Assembly: GCA_950295325.1 (NCBI GenBank)
Contig: OX485806.1
Coordinates: forward strand, 3,846,001-3,910,000
DNA: 64,000 bases
DNA from: Polytrichum commune
Lineage: Eukaryota > Streptophyta > Polytrichopsida > Polytrichales > Polytrichaceae
Reading direction: 5' to 3'
Shown here: positions 22,448-32,528 of the stretch, piece by piece
How positions within the stretch are numbered: the first letter of the stretch is position 1
How the letters are laid out: every line of letters begins with the position of its first letter
The notes under the pieces: model-generated
Told to the model about the DNA's origin: nothing
The model's database searches: none
The model's input: only the letters and a program-made list of their open reading frames with translations
Program-made: the position numbers and the translations under genes

Positions 22448-25400
22448 GCAGTGTATGGTTTTATGCCTCCTGTGGGGAGGTGGGCTCTAGGGGGTTAACA
22501 CAAGTAAACTATTTTTAATTAGGGGGGGGGGGGTTACAGGTTTTTGTTTGTTATCTAGTTTTCTCTTATTTAGTACTAGGTAGGTGAGGTCTTTGATGGC
22601 GTTCTGGTGTATGTTTTTCATAAGGTTTTTGATGCTTGCTTTTGGGATGTTTAGTCTTGTGAGGTTTTCAATGGAGTGCTCATGTATGGCTCCTCTTACT
22701 CCTGCCGTGATGGTTATGAGGGGGTTGGTTTTCCAACCGTTATTTTGGATGGTGTTATTTAATGGGTCGTATTTGGCGTGTTTGTGTGTGATGGCTTGTT
22801 CTGGGAATCTGTCGTGGCAGTATGTGAATTCAATGAATTGGATCGTATGTTTGGGTGATGGTGATATAGGTGGTTGTGTTTGTTTTGGGGCTCCAATTAC
22901 GCATAAGATGTCTGGTCTTAGTTTGGCTTGACATTGGCATGGATTTGGGTGGCAAGTGCAAGGGAGTAGCCATCCCGGTATTGTTTGTTCTTGTGGCTGG
23001 TTATTGAAGTTGCTTGCATTGGTCAGTGTGAAGAATCTGGTATTTTTGTTGGGTTGTAGTGTCTGAGTGATGAGGTGGACTGCTTTATTGTGTCGTGCGA
23101 TTTTGAGTCCTTTAAGGAATGGGTGCTCACACGTGGATAGCAGGTGGGGCCACGTGTCACGTTCGTTTTTATGGCATAGTGTGCATTTGGGATTTTGGTG
23201 TGTGATAGGCCAAAATATGTTTTTCCTATAGTTGCCCATATATTGGGCGTATTTGAATTTGAGTGTTTGGGTGATTTGGGTGTCCGGGGTTTTTTCGTCT
23301 TGCCAGAAGTGGTTGGAGAGTTTCTGGTTTATTTGGGTATTGGATAGCCATTTGTCTACATATGGGAATTTATGTTTGGCTAGGTTTGTTTCATTGTTTC
23401 CATGTTATTTTGTTATGAATGTGTGTAGGTTGCGGATGGCCCCGTCATGTGTGGCTGTTGGGCAACTAGCTAGCCAGTATGGGGTCGAGTGAGCAATGTG
23501 TATACGTGGGGTGGCCTCCGGCTTTTCTTTGGTTGTCCCTTCATTTGCTAGTTCGTCTGCTAGTTCATTCCCGGTGATGCCTGTGTGGGCCCGTACTTTA
23601 TGTATGTGAACTTTGTGTGGGGTCCAATATATTTGTCGTACTATTGCTGCTATGAGTAGTTTGTCTGGGTGGTGGTGTTGTGATGTTGGGTGGTGGATGT
23701 GGTTGTTAATTAAGTATATGTTGTTGAGGCTATCTGTAAATATGTGTGTGTCTATTTGAGTGATTTGTATATTTTTGACGGCGATGAGTATTGCGTTTAA
23801 TTCGGCTCTAAGTATGTTTTGGTAGCCTGGGAGCCTTTCTGAGATTTTTGTGTTGTTGTTGGAACTGTATACCCCTGAGCCTACAGTGTTTCCTTCTATT
23901 TGGCCTTCAGAGTTTTTGGTTGGGGGGATGAATGAGCCATCCGTGTATGTGCATTGTTGTGGATGGAATTTAGGTGGGTATGTGTTATTGAATGTGTTTG
24001 GTAGGGGTATTATGTTGTTGCTTATGGTTTGGGTAGTGTTGGTTTTTGGGGCATTTTTCCATGCGTTAGAGAATTTGACGTTGTAGTGTGTGGGTGTAGG
24101 TTTAATGGGGTGGATGTCTATGTGTGTATTAGTTGTGTGCTTGAGTATTTTTTGTAGTTCAATCGGAATTTGGGTATTTTTTGGTATGGTTTCTTGATTG
24201 TGTACGCAAATGATTGATGTGAGGGATGGTTCGGTATATTGGTAGTATTTTGGCCACTCTGGCGTGGGTTTGTATTGTATAGTATGTAGTGGGATTGTGG
24301 CTAGTATGTGTATATCGGGGTTTGTGAGTGGTAGTTGTTGTGGTGTCCAGTCCTTGTGGTTTATTATTAGAATAGTGATTGTTTGTGCGTCTTCTTTAGC
24401 GGCCATTCTAGCCCAGTGGAGGGCTTCTAGGGTTGTATTGTGGTCCGTGGGGAATGCTAGTCCGTCTCCTGTCCATTTAGCTGAGTTTGCTTTGCCCATT
24501 GATCCAAATATTATATCTCGAGTATGTGGTGAGTTATATTGGGTGAGTTGGGTGGAGCAAGTGAGGGGGGATGAGTAGTATGAGTGTGTAATTTGGAAGG
24601 ATTTTATTAATGTTTTGGTAATTTTGGGGTGTAGCGTTTGGTGTAGGTTGTTTGGTTGTATAATTTTTGGCTTTTTCTTGGGAAGTATAGTTATATATCT
24701 TTGGAGGAGCCATAGGATTTCCGTTTCAAAATCTTGTGGGGGTGGTTGTAGGAAATTAGTTAGGTGTTGGAGGGTATTATGAGAGAATTGGTTCCATAGC
24801 CAATGTAGTCTTTCGATGGTGAGGGTGGCTATGTAGTTTCCTTTTTGGTCATATATATTGGCTTCTGATGCATGTGTTTTTATGGTGGGTTTGTTGGTTA
24901 GGATATCTTTGTCTGGATTACATTCTTGGATGCTTAGTGTGAGGTTGGTGATTTTTAGTGGTGGGTGCATGAACTTGGTGTCTTTTGTTTGGGTATGGGT
25001 AAGGTAATTGGCATATGTGTTAGTGGTTTGTTGTGCTGTGGTTGCGGTGTGGTATTGTGCTATGGTTAGTAGATTATGATCTAGAACTATGTTATCTGGG
25101 TGTAGTAAGTCTTCTTCTGTACGCCATTGTTGTGTGGTGTTGTTCGTGGTATGCCATTGGCATAAATATGTTTTTTTGATGGCTTGTGCTTTCCATTTGT
25201 CTTTTCTGGTGGTAGTTTTTTCTTTTATTATTTTGTATATGGCATTCCCGAGTATTGGGTTTGGCGTGGGGTCGATGTTTTGTGTGTGGTTTTGTGTTAT
25301 TTGAGGGGTTCTTTGGGGTGCGGGTTGTTGCGGTTGGGGGAATAATATTTGTGCTTGTTGTAGTGCTGCCTTGATGGTTGTGGGTGCACTGTATGTGATG

Positions 25401-26826
25401 CGGAATTCTTCTGGGGTGAGAATGGCTGTGCTAGTTTTATTTAGGATTTGTGATAGTGTTGTTATGCCGTATGTATATAGTTTGTCTAGGTATTTTTGGG
25501 ATTGTATTTTAGAGTGGTCCGAGAGGGTGGCGTATATGGGGTTGGTTCTCCATGTTGTTTCTAGTGGGGTTTTTTTGACAGGGAAGGTTTTGTTCTTGGT
25601 GGTGACGTGTATTTCGTATTCTCTTTTGAGTAGGAAGAGTGTTCTTCCTATAGGTGATCTGGAGCATGCTTGTTGTTTAAGTTTGGGTAGGTATAGGGAG
25701 CCCCTGTATTTGGCTGTTATGTATTTGGTTAGGCCTTGATAGATGGTGCCTAGTTGGCCTGGGTCGTTGAGGGCTTGTATTACTTGTTGGCCTATACAGT
25801 GCATGTAGTCTGGTAGTAGTGAGGTTACATTTATGCCGAAACTTTCATGGGGGAGGTGTGTGAGGATATTAGCTGTGCTTTTGGATATGTTGCAGGTTTT
25901 TTTTGTTATTTTGTTGATTATTTTATTTAGTTTTTTAATGTCGGGTTTTGAGATTGGGACCGCATAGTATGTGAAGGCAACCCGGGGTTTGATGACTGTG
26001 TATAAGATTTTGATTTTTTGTTTTAGGCTAGCCGGGGAGACGGCCAGTAGTTTGCTTTGTTCTTTAGCTTTATTTAAAGTGATTTCTTTTTGTAGATTCC
26101 ATTTAAGGGATGACAATAGTTGAATACCTAAGTATGTGTATGGCTCATTTTGTGTGAGGGTTGGGAAATTTTTGGATTTGTACACAATATTTTGGGACTA
26201 GATGTATGTTTTAAAGGTGTTGCTTAAGTTTTGACTTATTGGGGCAACCTGTAATGACACATTTGGATAGGTTGAGGTCCATGTGTGGCCATTCAGCGAA
26301 TTTTTGAAGTTTAGTTATTTAGGGTTGGATATGTTGTATTTTGTCAGTGATAATGGCTAGGTCATCGGCATAGGCGGATATAGTACACGTGGATGAGGAC
26401 GTGTTAAAGTGGCAGCCTATATTATCTTTCTTTAGCCATCTTAGGAGTGGTTCTAAAAAGATGATAAACAAGTATGGGCTAAGAGTGTCACCTTGTATGG
26501 TGCCGCGGTTGATTTTTATGGGAGATGTTGTTCCAAAGTAGTTGCTCGTGAAGGCGGTGGTAGAGTGATTGTAGATGTTTTCTACTATTTCGATTGCATC
26601 TAGGGGTAGCCTAGGTCGGCCACGATAGCCAATAGTCTTGCGTGGTCTATAGATCCGAAGGAATTGTTGAAATTGATATATGTGAGGTATATGTCTTTAT
26701 TAGTGAGTCGTGCGTCTTCGAGGGCTGCTATTGGCGTTTGTATTTGCCTTGAGGTGTTTCTTTGTGGGCGGAAACCTTCTTGACTGAAGTGTAGTATTCT
26801 ATTTTTTTCCCCATAACTTGTGAGAA
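22380..26826 (-). mobile_element. 5'-truncated non-LTR retrotransposon (LINE) with RT, RNase H and C-terminal Cys/RPD region
   Basis: Minus-strand retroelement remnant. In order it encodes the distal reverse transcriptase (S-Q-E-G-F-R-P; G-T-I-Q-G-D-T-L-S-P-Y-L-F; A-Y-A-D-D near 26.36 kb), the thumb region and an RNase H domain with the D, E, D and H..D positions in place (Y-T-D-G-S; R-A-E-L-N-A; F-T-D-S-L; R-A-H-T-G...E-L-A-D-E-L). Then come a C-x2-C-x9-H-x4-C finger, A-R-H-N-K-A-V, R-P-D-I-L and I-E-F-T-Y. One frame is open from 26185 to 22487 except a single TAA at 23407-23405. Upstream of 26185 the RT is broken by frameshifts and stops (near 26.62, 26.33 and 26.2 kb), and the RT start, any ORF1 and any 5' nuclease are missing. 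The 3' UTR carries two hairpins. Coding-strand composition is strongly A+C-rich. Confidence 0.88.
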
Positions 26827-27396
26827 GGGTTGTGAGATGGGTTCATCCTCCGATAGAGTCCACTTCATACCAAAGAATTGAACTCGGCAAATTTTCGCAC
26901 CACACTAATGAATCGCTTCGGCCATTGCCCGAATATGAATATTAAATTGATTTTTTGATAAAACTAAGCGGTCATTGTTGATTGTGAGCGTTAAGGCGTG
27001 GTGTTGTCGCAGACGTAAGATGATAGAAAATTTAGTCCGTCTTCTTTGCTGCATGTTATTTCCCCCATAAATTCTACCTACCACTGGATCAAAAATTACG
27101 TGGATCCAATTGTTGAAGGAATCGTGGTCCTTAATCATTATTTGGCGATTGGTCGGGCGTGCTATATTGCCTAACAAAAGAGGAAAATCTAGAGTACACA
27201 TGTTGATGCAAAGTGCATCCAAATCAAGTCTCATTGGGTTATTGAAAGGGGCCCCTGCTTCGCCAACTTCTGGTAGACTTTGAAAAATATCACCTTCCAC
27301 TTGGACAGAGGGTACGATTTGCTCGCCTAAAGGGTGGAGAGGATCTTGAAGTTGTAGATTAAGGTCCGCTGTAGGTTTAGGTTACAAATGTATCCC
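26827..27396 (-). pseudogene. Unrecognised coding segment, copy A (possible endogenous viral sequence)
   Basis: A decayed minus-strand reading frame, open from 27300 (and a little upstream) to a stop at 26905, then continuing past a TAG to about 26830, where the retrotransposon begins. It is clearly homologous to copy B (29169-29735). Shared motifs include L-D-x-D/A-A-x-C, L-D-F-P-x-L, W-[IL]-H-V-I-x-D-P and F-F-G-M-K-W. I do not recognise the family. The lack of a known plant domain and the local base composition of copy B suggest a viral origin, but that is inference only. Copy A is AT-rich, has a low-similarity middle consistent with an internal frameshift, and lacks everything beyond the K-W motif. 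Confidence 0.55.
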
Positions 27397-28169
27397 CAAA
27401 AAATGGCCATACTTTTTTTAAGGTTTTTGGGGCCAACCCCCCCTCCCTTTATAAAGGATTGCCCACCCAATGGTAAAAAAAACCACCTTAAAAGTATGTC
27501 CATTTGTGAGATATAAGAGGTTGATTTTTTAGGGGTAAGTTGACTTTCGTTATTTGAAGGGTTTAGAAAATTTTGAGGCGACTTATCCCCCTATTTAAGG
27601 GTGTTGTGAATCCAATGGTACTTTCGGTTTCCGTAGAAAAGTTGGCGTTTGGGCGGTATGAGTGTTTCAAAAATTTGGGGTCAAAAATTTGGGGTCAAAA
27701 ATTTGCTAACTTGGTAAGCTACAAGAATTTGGGAGATTGGAGGATACCTACTCTCCCTATTTTCAACCATTGTAAACATAATGGATTAAAAAATCACCTT
27801 AAAACTATCGCCATTTATGAGATATAGGTAGCGTTGATATTTTTTGGGTTTGTTGATTTTTGGTTTTTTTATTGGACCACGTTCTAGGTCTATAAATAAG
27901 CTTTCCGGAATGGTATGGCATGTGTTAATAGGACCTTGTGTGATCGACTTATGGATAGATGAAAAATGCTAAACTTCATTCATTGATAACTTGTGCACAC
28001 GATGTCCGATTGGCAAGTTCTTTACCATTTAGGAATTCCCTTGCATAGCTCTAGAGCGTTGTATTTTTAAGAATTTTTTTAAAAACTTATTTATATAAGT
28101 GAACAAGCGAGATTTATTTCGAATAGAATATATTCAAAAATAAAATATATATATACAGAGAGACCTAAC
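27397..28169. repeat. AT-rich stretch with direct repeats
   Basis: Two diverged copies of a ~70-bp segment (CAATGGTAAAAAAAACCACCTTAAAAGTATGTCC at about 27470, and TAATGGATTAAAAAATCACCTTAAAACTATCGCC at about 27780) lie about 310 bp apart. Both continue with ATTTRTGAGATATA. Between them is a short tandem (GGGTCAAAAATTT)2 at 27680-27707. No gene recognised. Confidence 0.55.
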
Positions 28170-29940
28170 GTGATCTCTCTATGTTGTATCGTGCAGGCCC
28201 ACATAATGACGGGCCACGCCATCGCGGTCGGTATAGTTGCCGCGCTGGGGCATGAACCCATCGTTGTACGTGCTTCTGAGCATCAACCTAGGCAACGTAC
28301 GGTCTCTAACTCTGCTAGGGAAAGTCCACTCGGCATGATCCAGAAAATCTTGGATAAGAGGCCAGACCGGGGCGCTATCTAACTCTACACCCCTATATGA
28401 GTATTCTAAGTCGTCCCTGTGCTTCGTTGTCCTTGTTACCGCTGCCTACGCTGCCTCCGCGACTTCGGCCCAGTCGCACGCCTGGATCAACTGTCGATCC
28501 ATATATCTTCCGCTCCAACCGAACGTTTGATGGGCGAAGGTCAAGGCGCTGATGATCTCTACGGACGGGGCTTGCTCATTCTTGCCGTACATCGTCGCTG
28601 ACAGTCCCGTCAAAAACCTGAGGTAGGATTCAAGGTGCTCATCGAGGCTGATCTCTCGGGTGTCGAACGGCTCGTCCAACGCGCGCTCTACGCCTCCAAG
28701 GCGGAACAGGTCGAGTTCACTACAGAGTCGGCGTCCATCTACAATCGACTATGTCTGGACTGTTAGCGCGATCCGTACTCCGCCCAAACGACTGGCTTGC
28801 GTCTCTCGTGGCATGTCGGTCCAACGCTGGAGTAGAGTCTACAGCTGCCTGGTGCGAGTGCGTACTGTGAATGTGGTGTTGGGCACGTCATCTAAAGCTC
28901 GCCGAGGAATGCTGGACAAGATATCGTGGATCAACTCCTCATAGACCTTCACCTTCGACAAACGAAGGTCAAGAAATGGTCTACACTCTACCGAACCGAA
29001 CCCCAGCTCGTTGCACATCTCGTGGACCGAACCCTCTCTGTATTTGCGCGCACGATCTTGTTGTTCACTGAGCCTGAACAGCTGCACGACGTCCGTAGAA
29101 TATCGCGCGCCATAGTTAAATACGTTCCATCCCGTCGGAATTAAGAAACCCATCTGTGCGTGATATCGCTAAATAAATGTGTCTATCGCCGGCTCGGCGT
29201 ACGGGATAGACCACTTCATACCAAAAAATGACACCTTGTACAGACGAGATCCTAAACTGTAAAGAGCCTCGAACATGGCGGAGATAAGTACATTAACTTG
29301 GCTCGTGGACAACGTACAACTGCTGGAGGCGCAGGTCAACGTGATTCCGAAGCTCGTCCGCAGCATGTCTACAAGGCAGGCCTTAAAAACCTCCATGGCA
29401 TTGTTGTTGTTGCCCGCAAACACCTTCACGGCGATGGGATCGGAGATTACGTGTAGCCAGTCAGCAAACTCTGGAAGATCCCTTACAGGGATTCTGCGAC
29501 AGGCGGGGTGCGCCATTATGCTGAAGAGGGCTGGAAAATCTAATATGAGCATGGTGACGCAGGCCGCGTCCAAATTCAAGGTCTTAGGGTCGTTGGCCCT
29601 TGGATCGTCTACGTAGGGCCCGGACAATACAGTATGGGGGTGCAGACGACGTACGGTTGTCTCTGGCACACGCGGAGCTAGTGGAACTGACTCTGGAGCT
29701 GGCCGGAGAAAATCGTGCTGGAGGTGTTTTGTCATTAGAACTCGCTCCTAATACCAACATGCGCACCCTGCGAGCTGCTTGAGGACGCTCGGCGGCTGCA
29801 TTCTCTGAACTACTGTTTGATGTATATTCGGTGTCTGAACTGCTCTCCGGCCAAATAATAGGCGCCTCAGTGTGCAGCAGCTGGTCTTCACTACTTTTTG
29901 TGTCTGTCTCGAGTGGAGGCATATCAGGCTCCTCACTCAC
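28170..29940 (-). pseudogene. Unrecognised GC-rich coding segment, copy B (possible endogenous viral sequence)
   Basis: Broken minus-strand coding region, visibly more GC-rich than its AT-rich surroundings. Open frames in transcription order are 29940-29584 (Ser/Glu-rich N-terminal part, no domain), 29735-29169 (shares W-L-H-V-I-S-D-P and F-F-G-M-K-W with copy A), 29153-28839 and 28679-28446. A further coding-like tail runs to about 28190. Changes of frame and stops separate them, and no clean introns are seen, so I call it a pseudogene. The proteins have no motif I can name. Copy B extends well past the point where copy A ends at the retrotransposon junction. A telomere-type repeat abuts its 5' side. 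Viral ancestry is a hypothesis; a lost cellular gene or another mobile element is possible. Confidence 0.5.
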
Positions 29941-29957
29941 ATGAATAGCACGATCAC

Positions 29958-29973
29958 CCTAAACCCTAAACAA
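29958..29973. repeat. Two telomere-type repeats (CCCTAAA)
   Basis: ACCCTAAACCCTAAAC matches two tandem units of the plant telomere repeat TTTAGGG on the minus strand. It lies about 20 bp upstream of the open end of copy B. A short interstitial telomere repeat, or a telo-box, are the two readings. Confidence 0.7.
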
Positions 29974-30689
29974 GGCGAAATAAAAGACAAGATGTAGACC
30001 ATGTATATGATGGCTGCAAGTTAGATGATGCAGAAACGCGTGTCAAAGTGACTGAGTTTTTGGATCGCGCAATGTAGTGCCATCATCCTAGACTTCATGA
30101 TAAAAATGGCGAAGGATTGTTGTTAAGAAAATTTGATGGTCGTGGATTTTGGATAAAACAAAATATTTACGACGATCGTGTTGGAGCTGCCTGATATGTT
30201 TTAGAAAAATTTCGAGCCGAATGGAAATTACATGTGAAGTGTCGACCATATTCTGGCTCATCCTTCCCTTCATTCCCTTCCTCTTGTTTTTGATATAATG
30301 TTTAAGGTTTAACTTCACTGGGTATCATAATAAAGTATTTCTGTGGTGCAGTAGAGTAATGCTAAGATGTCTTTATGATCTTCATTTTGGTATTCATTAG
30401 GTTATATGCATTTGTAATTAGTTATGTAATATGCATCAGTAATATGCATCTGAAATTATTTCTATAGTTATTTCTGTAATATGCATCTGCATGCATATTC
30501 TGTAATATGCATTCAATAATATATCTCCGTGCATGTATGCATTGAGAGAGAATATGAAAGTCTTTTTTTATTCAAGCTGTTAAATGATAAATGCAATAAT
30601 ATCATATCCCATCGGCTAGCGAAATTTGGCTATTGAATCCTAACATGACCTTCTAACCCATGTTAAATTCATCTCCTTTTCGCCACTTC
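29974..30689. other. AT-rich intergenic stretch with TAATATGCAT repeats
   Basis: No gene recognised. TAATATGCATC or close variants occur about five times between 30420 and 30520 in a loose array. The rest is unremarkable AT-rich DNA. Confidence 0.5.
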
Positions 30690-30968
30690 TCATACTTTCA
30701 CAAAAAAGAAATTTTGAATCTATTTCATGACCTTTAACTTCAAATCGGGATTTACCAACAAGTAAAAAACTGAAGTGCATCTCCAATAACAAACTTGTTT
30801 CCAACATAGAACTTAGTCCAACCAAATCCGAAATAATGCCTTGTGTGATTCCCCCGAGCTTGATACCCTATACGGCATTTCACCTTCATCACTTGAGAAT
30901 TTGAACCTATCAATTCCACAACAACATGCACTTGTTTTGTGCAATTTCATGAAGTTTTTAGGAATACC
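30690..30968 (-). pseudogene. Decayed B3 domain (second-domain type)
   Basis: A relic of the second B3 exon seen in the array at 1-17 kb. It starts G-I-P-K-N-F-M-K-L-H-K behind an acceptor-like TGTCAAG. Out of frame it continues Y-F-G-F-G-W-T-K-F (compare Y-F-G-T-G-W-R-A-F in B3-5) and F-V-I-G-D-A-L-Q-F (compare R-A-G-D-R-V-R-F). After a second shift it ends G-K-S-R-F-E-V (compare P-S-H-F-V-V). At least two frameshifts are needed, so it is not translated as a domain. No first exon or first B3 domain is visible nearby, and it lies more than 13 kb from the array with the retroelement between. Confidence 0.75.
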
Positions 30969-31315
30969 CTTGACACAAAACGAAAAAAAAAGCCATAAAG
31001 CCATAAATAAATATCATCACTTCATACTCTCACCATATTAACCACATCAATATAGATGTACGTAGATCAACTTGTCATACAGAAACTACACCGTTTTGTC
31101 TAATTAGTGTTGGCCACACTAAATCCCAATTACCCACACTATTGTTTTTTTTAATTATAATTTGAAGTGGCCCACTCTAATTTTCCACTTTTTAACAACA
31201 TCCTTTGTAAGGAAACTTAAAGAATGAAATAGATGTTAGATGGAAGAAATGAGGGTTAGCATGAATAATATGAGAGCAAAAGGATTAGGTTGTTATTTTC
31301 AATATAATTTGTCTA
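30969..31315. other. AT-rich stretch with inverted-repeat remnants
   Basis: Contains TTAGTGTTGGCCACACTAAA...CCCACACTA near 31105-31145, resembling the GTGTGGGCCACACTAA interior and ends of the family B elements at 42.8 kb, so probably a decayed copy. No gene. Confidence 0.4.
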
Positions 31316-31601
31316 AAGAGTGTGCTAGGAACACGAGGTTGCAATGCCCATGAAATGTTACATTTTGTTACACGGTCATCAATGTTTTGCCCAAAGCCAT
31401 TTAATTCTATTTGGCACAAATGCAATTGTTTGCTAGGAAAGTGTGATGTTTGTGGCCATTCTACTTTGAAAATATGCCCAGAAGTGGAAACGGATATTAG
31501 CATGCGTGTTCAATGGAGGAAGTTGTCTAGAATTGTGGTCGGACACAATGCAGTACAAAGCACGTGCACTTGCATATGGGAACTTGATCCTTTACTGAAA
31601 A
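31316..31601 (+). pseudogene. Fragment of a transposase-like Cys-rich protein
   Basis: Plus-strand frame, about 95 codons, with W-H-K-C-N-C-L-L-G-K-C-D-V-C-G-H, then L-K-I-C-P and V-Q-W-R-K-L. I recall the pattern W-H-x-C-x-C-L-x-G-x-C-x-x-C-G...L-x-x-C-P from transposon-encoded proteins in plant and other eukaryote genomes, so I read this as a piece of a DNA transposon gene. There is no start or catalytic core. It ends directly at family A copy 4, which may mark the edge of its parent element. Confidence 0.5.
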
Positions 31602-32012
31602 CAAGGTAGATGGGTCTTTACGGGGGTTTTTAAATTTTAAATTCTCAAATTTTAAACTAATTTTAAACACTAGCCCACTTCTCCTAAGATATGAAACACA
31701 TGAGTAGTATGACATGGTTCACAAATCTGAATCCAGGTCATAGTTGTTTTCCTAAAAATATTCGGAGCTCGTATGAATATCTTATTTATCATCAAAGTGA
31801 AGATTCTTGTGCTCATAAAATGATCATATAGATCCCCTTCAATTATGTTGACTAGTGAACCTAGAATGGTCATCTTATTTTGAACATGTAATCCAATCTC
31901 TTTCAGACACGTGTCTTCTAGGTATCCATTCTTGGAGCCACATCTAACCACATACCATTCACTTATGGGTGTTCGATTAAGCTGAGATACCGAAGTAGGC
32001 ACGTCTACCTTA
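31602..32012. mobile_element. Inverted-repeat element, family A, copy 4
   Basis: A 411-bp copy with ends CAAGGTAGATGGGTCTT and GGCACGTCTACCTTA. The interior follows the family order: CACTTCTCCTAAGATATGAAACAC, GGAGCTCGTATGAATAT, TCATCAAAGTGAAGATTCTTGTGCTCAT, TATGTTGACTAGTGAACCTAGAATGGTCAT and TCCAATCTCTTTCAGA. Confidence 0.75.
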
Positions 32013-32097
32013 GTCAAAGACTACACAAACCAGCGAAGCATTCAATACATACACTATATTTAGAATGAGATACACATATTCTAAGATACACATATCC

Positions 32098-32528
32098 AAG
32101 ATTATTCTTGCTCAAGCTTTGTCAGCATTCAAAGCTTCGTTAAAGGAGGTGCTGATAGACCCAACAGTGCGGGCGTGTATGAAAGCAAAAAAACAAGCAC
32201 AAGATCAACAAGTTTTTCAAGATTGGTTGGATATGCGGGGAAAGGACCCTGACCGAGCAGTGTATGGGCCGGACGAGGTGTATGCGCGACGCTCATGGCA
32301 ACCTTGCGATTGAGACGCTGCTGCTCAGAGTCCCGTTTCCGAAGCACAGATGTTGATGTGAGGAAGAAGGTTGTTGTGTTGGCTGATGCGGTGAAGGCAA
32401 ACGGAGGCCATGTGCATATATTTTCTTCCATGCACATTTCAGGGCAACGGTTAGAGCAACATGCAGGGGCGGCAGCCATTTTGCGGTTCCCAATGCCAGA
32501 ACTCAATGAATTGGACGATATTAACTAG
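32098..32528 (+). pseudogene. PELO: Pelota (Dom34) C-terminal fragment, frameshifted
   Basis: Remnant of the ribosome-rescue factor Pelota, which with Hbs1 splits stalled ribosomes. The plus-strand frame from about 32107 gives S-L-K-E-V-L, K-x-x-Q-D-Q-Q-V-F-Q-D-W, D-P-D-R-A-V-Y-G-P-D-E-V, all matching the Pelota central-to-C-terminal region. After two frame changes around 32290-32335 (with A-I-E-T-L-L-L in a third frame between them), it continues S-T-D-V-D-V-R-K-K, H-I-F-S-S-M-H-I-S-G-Q-R-L and A-A-I-L-R-F-P-M-P-E-L, ending at TAG 32526. Only about the last 140 codons are present, without introns. This fits a truncated processed or transposed copy. The identification rests on the I-F-S-S-M-H and A-A-I-L-R-F-P motifs and is firm. 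Confidence 0.82.

Noticed and set aside
22584-25739. Several plus-strand frames rich in V, L, C and W
   Set aside because: They are antisense to the retroelement. The G+T-rich strand encodes such residues by composition alone.
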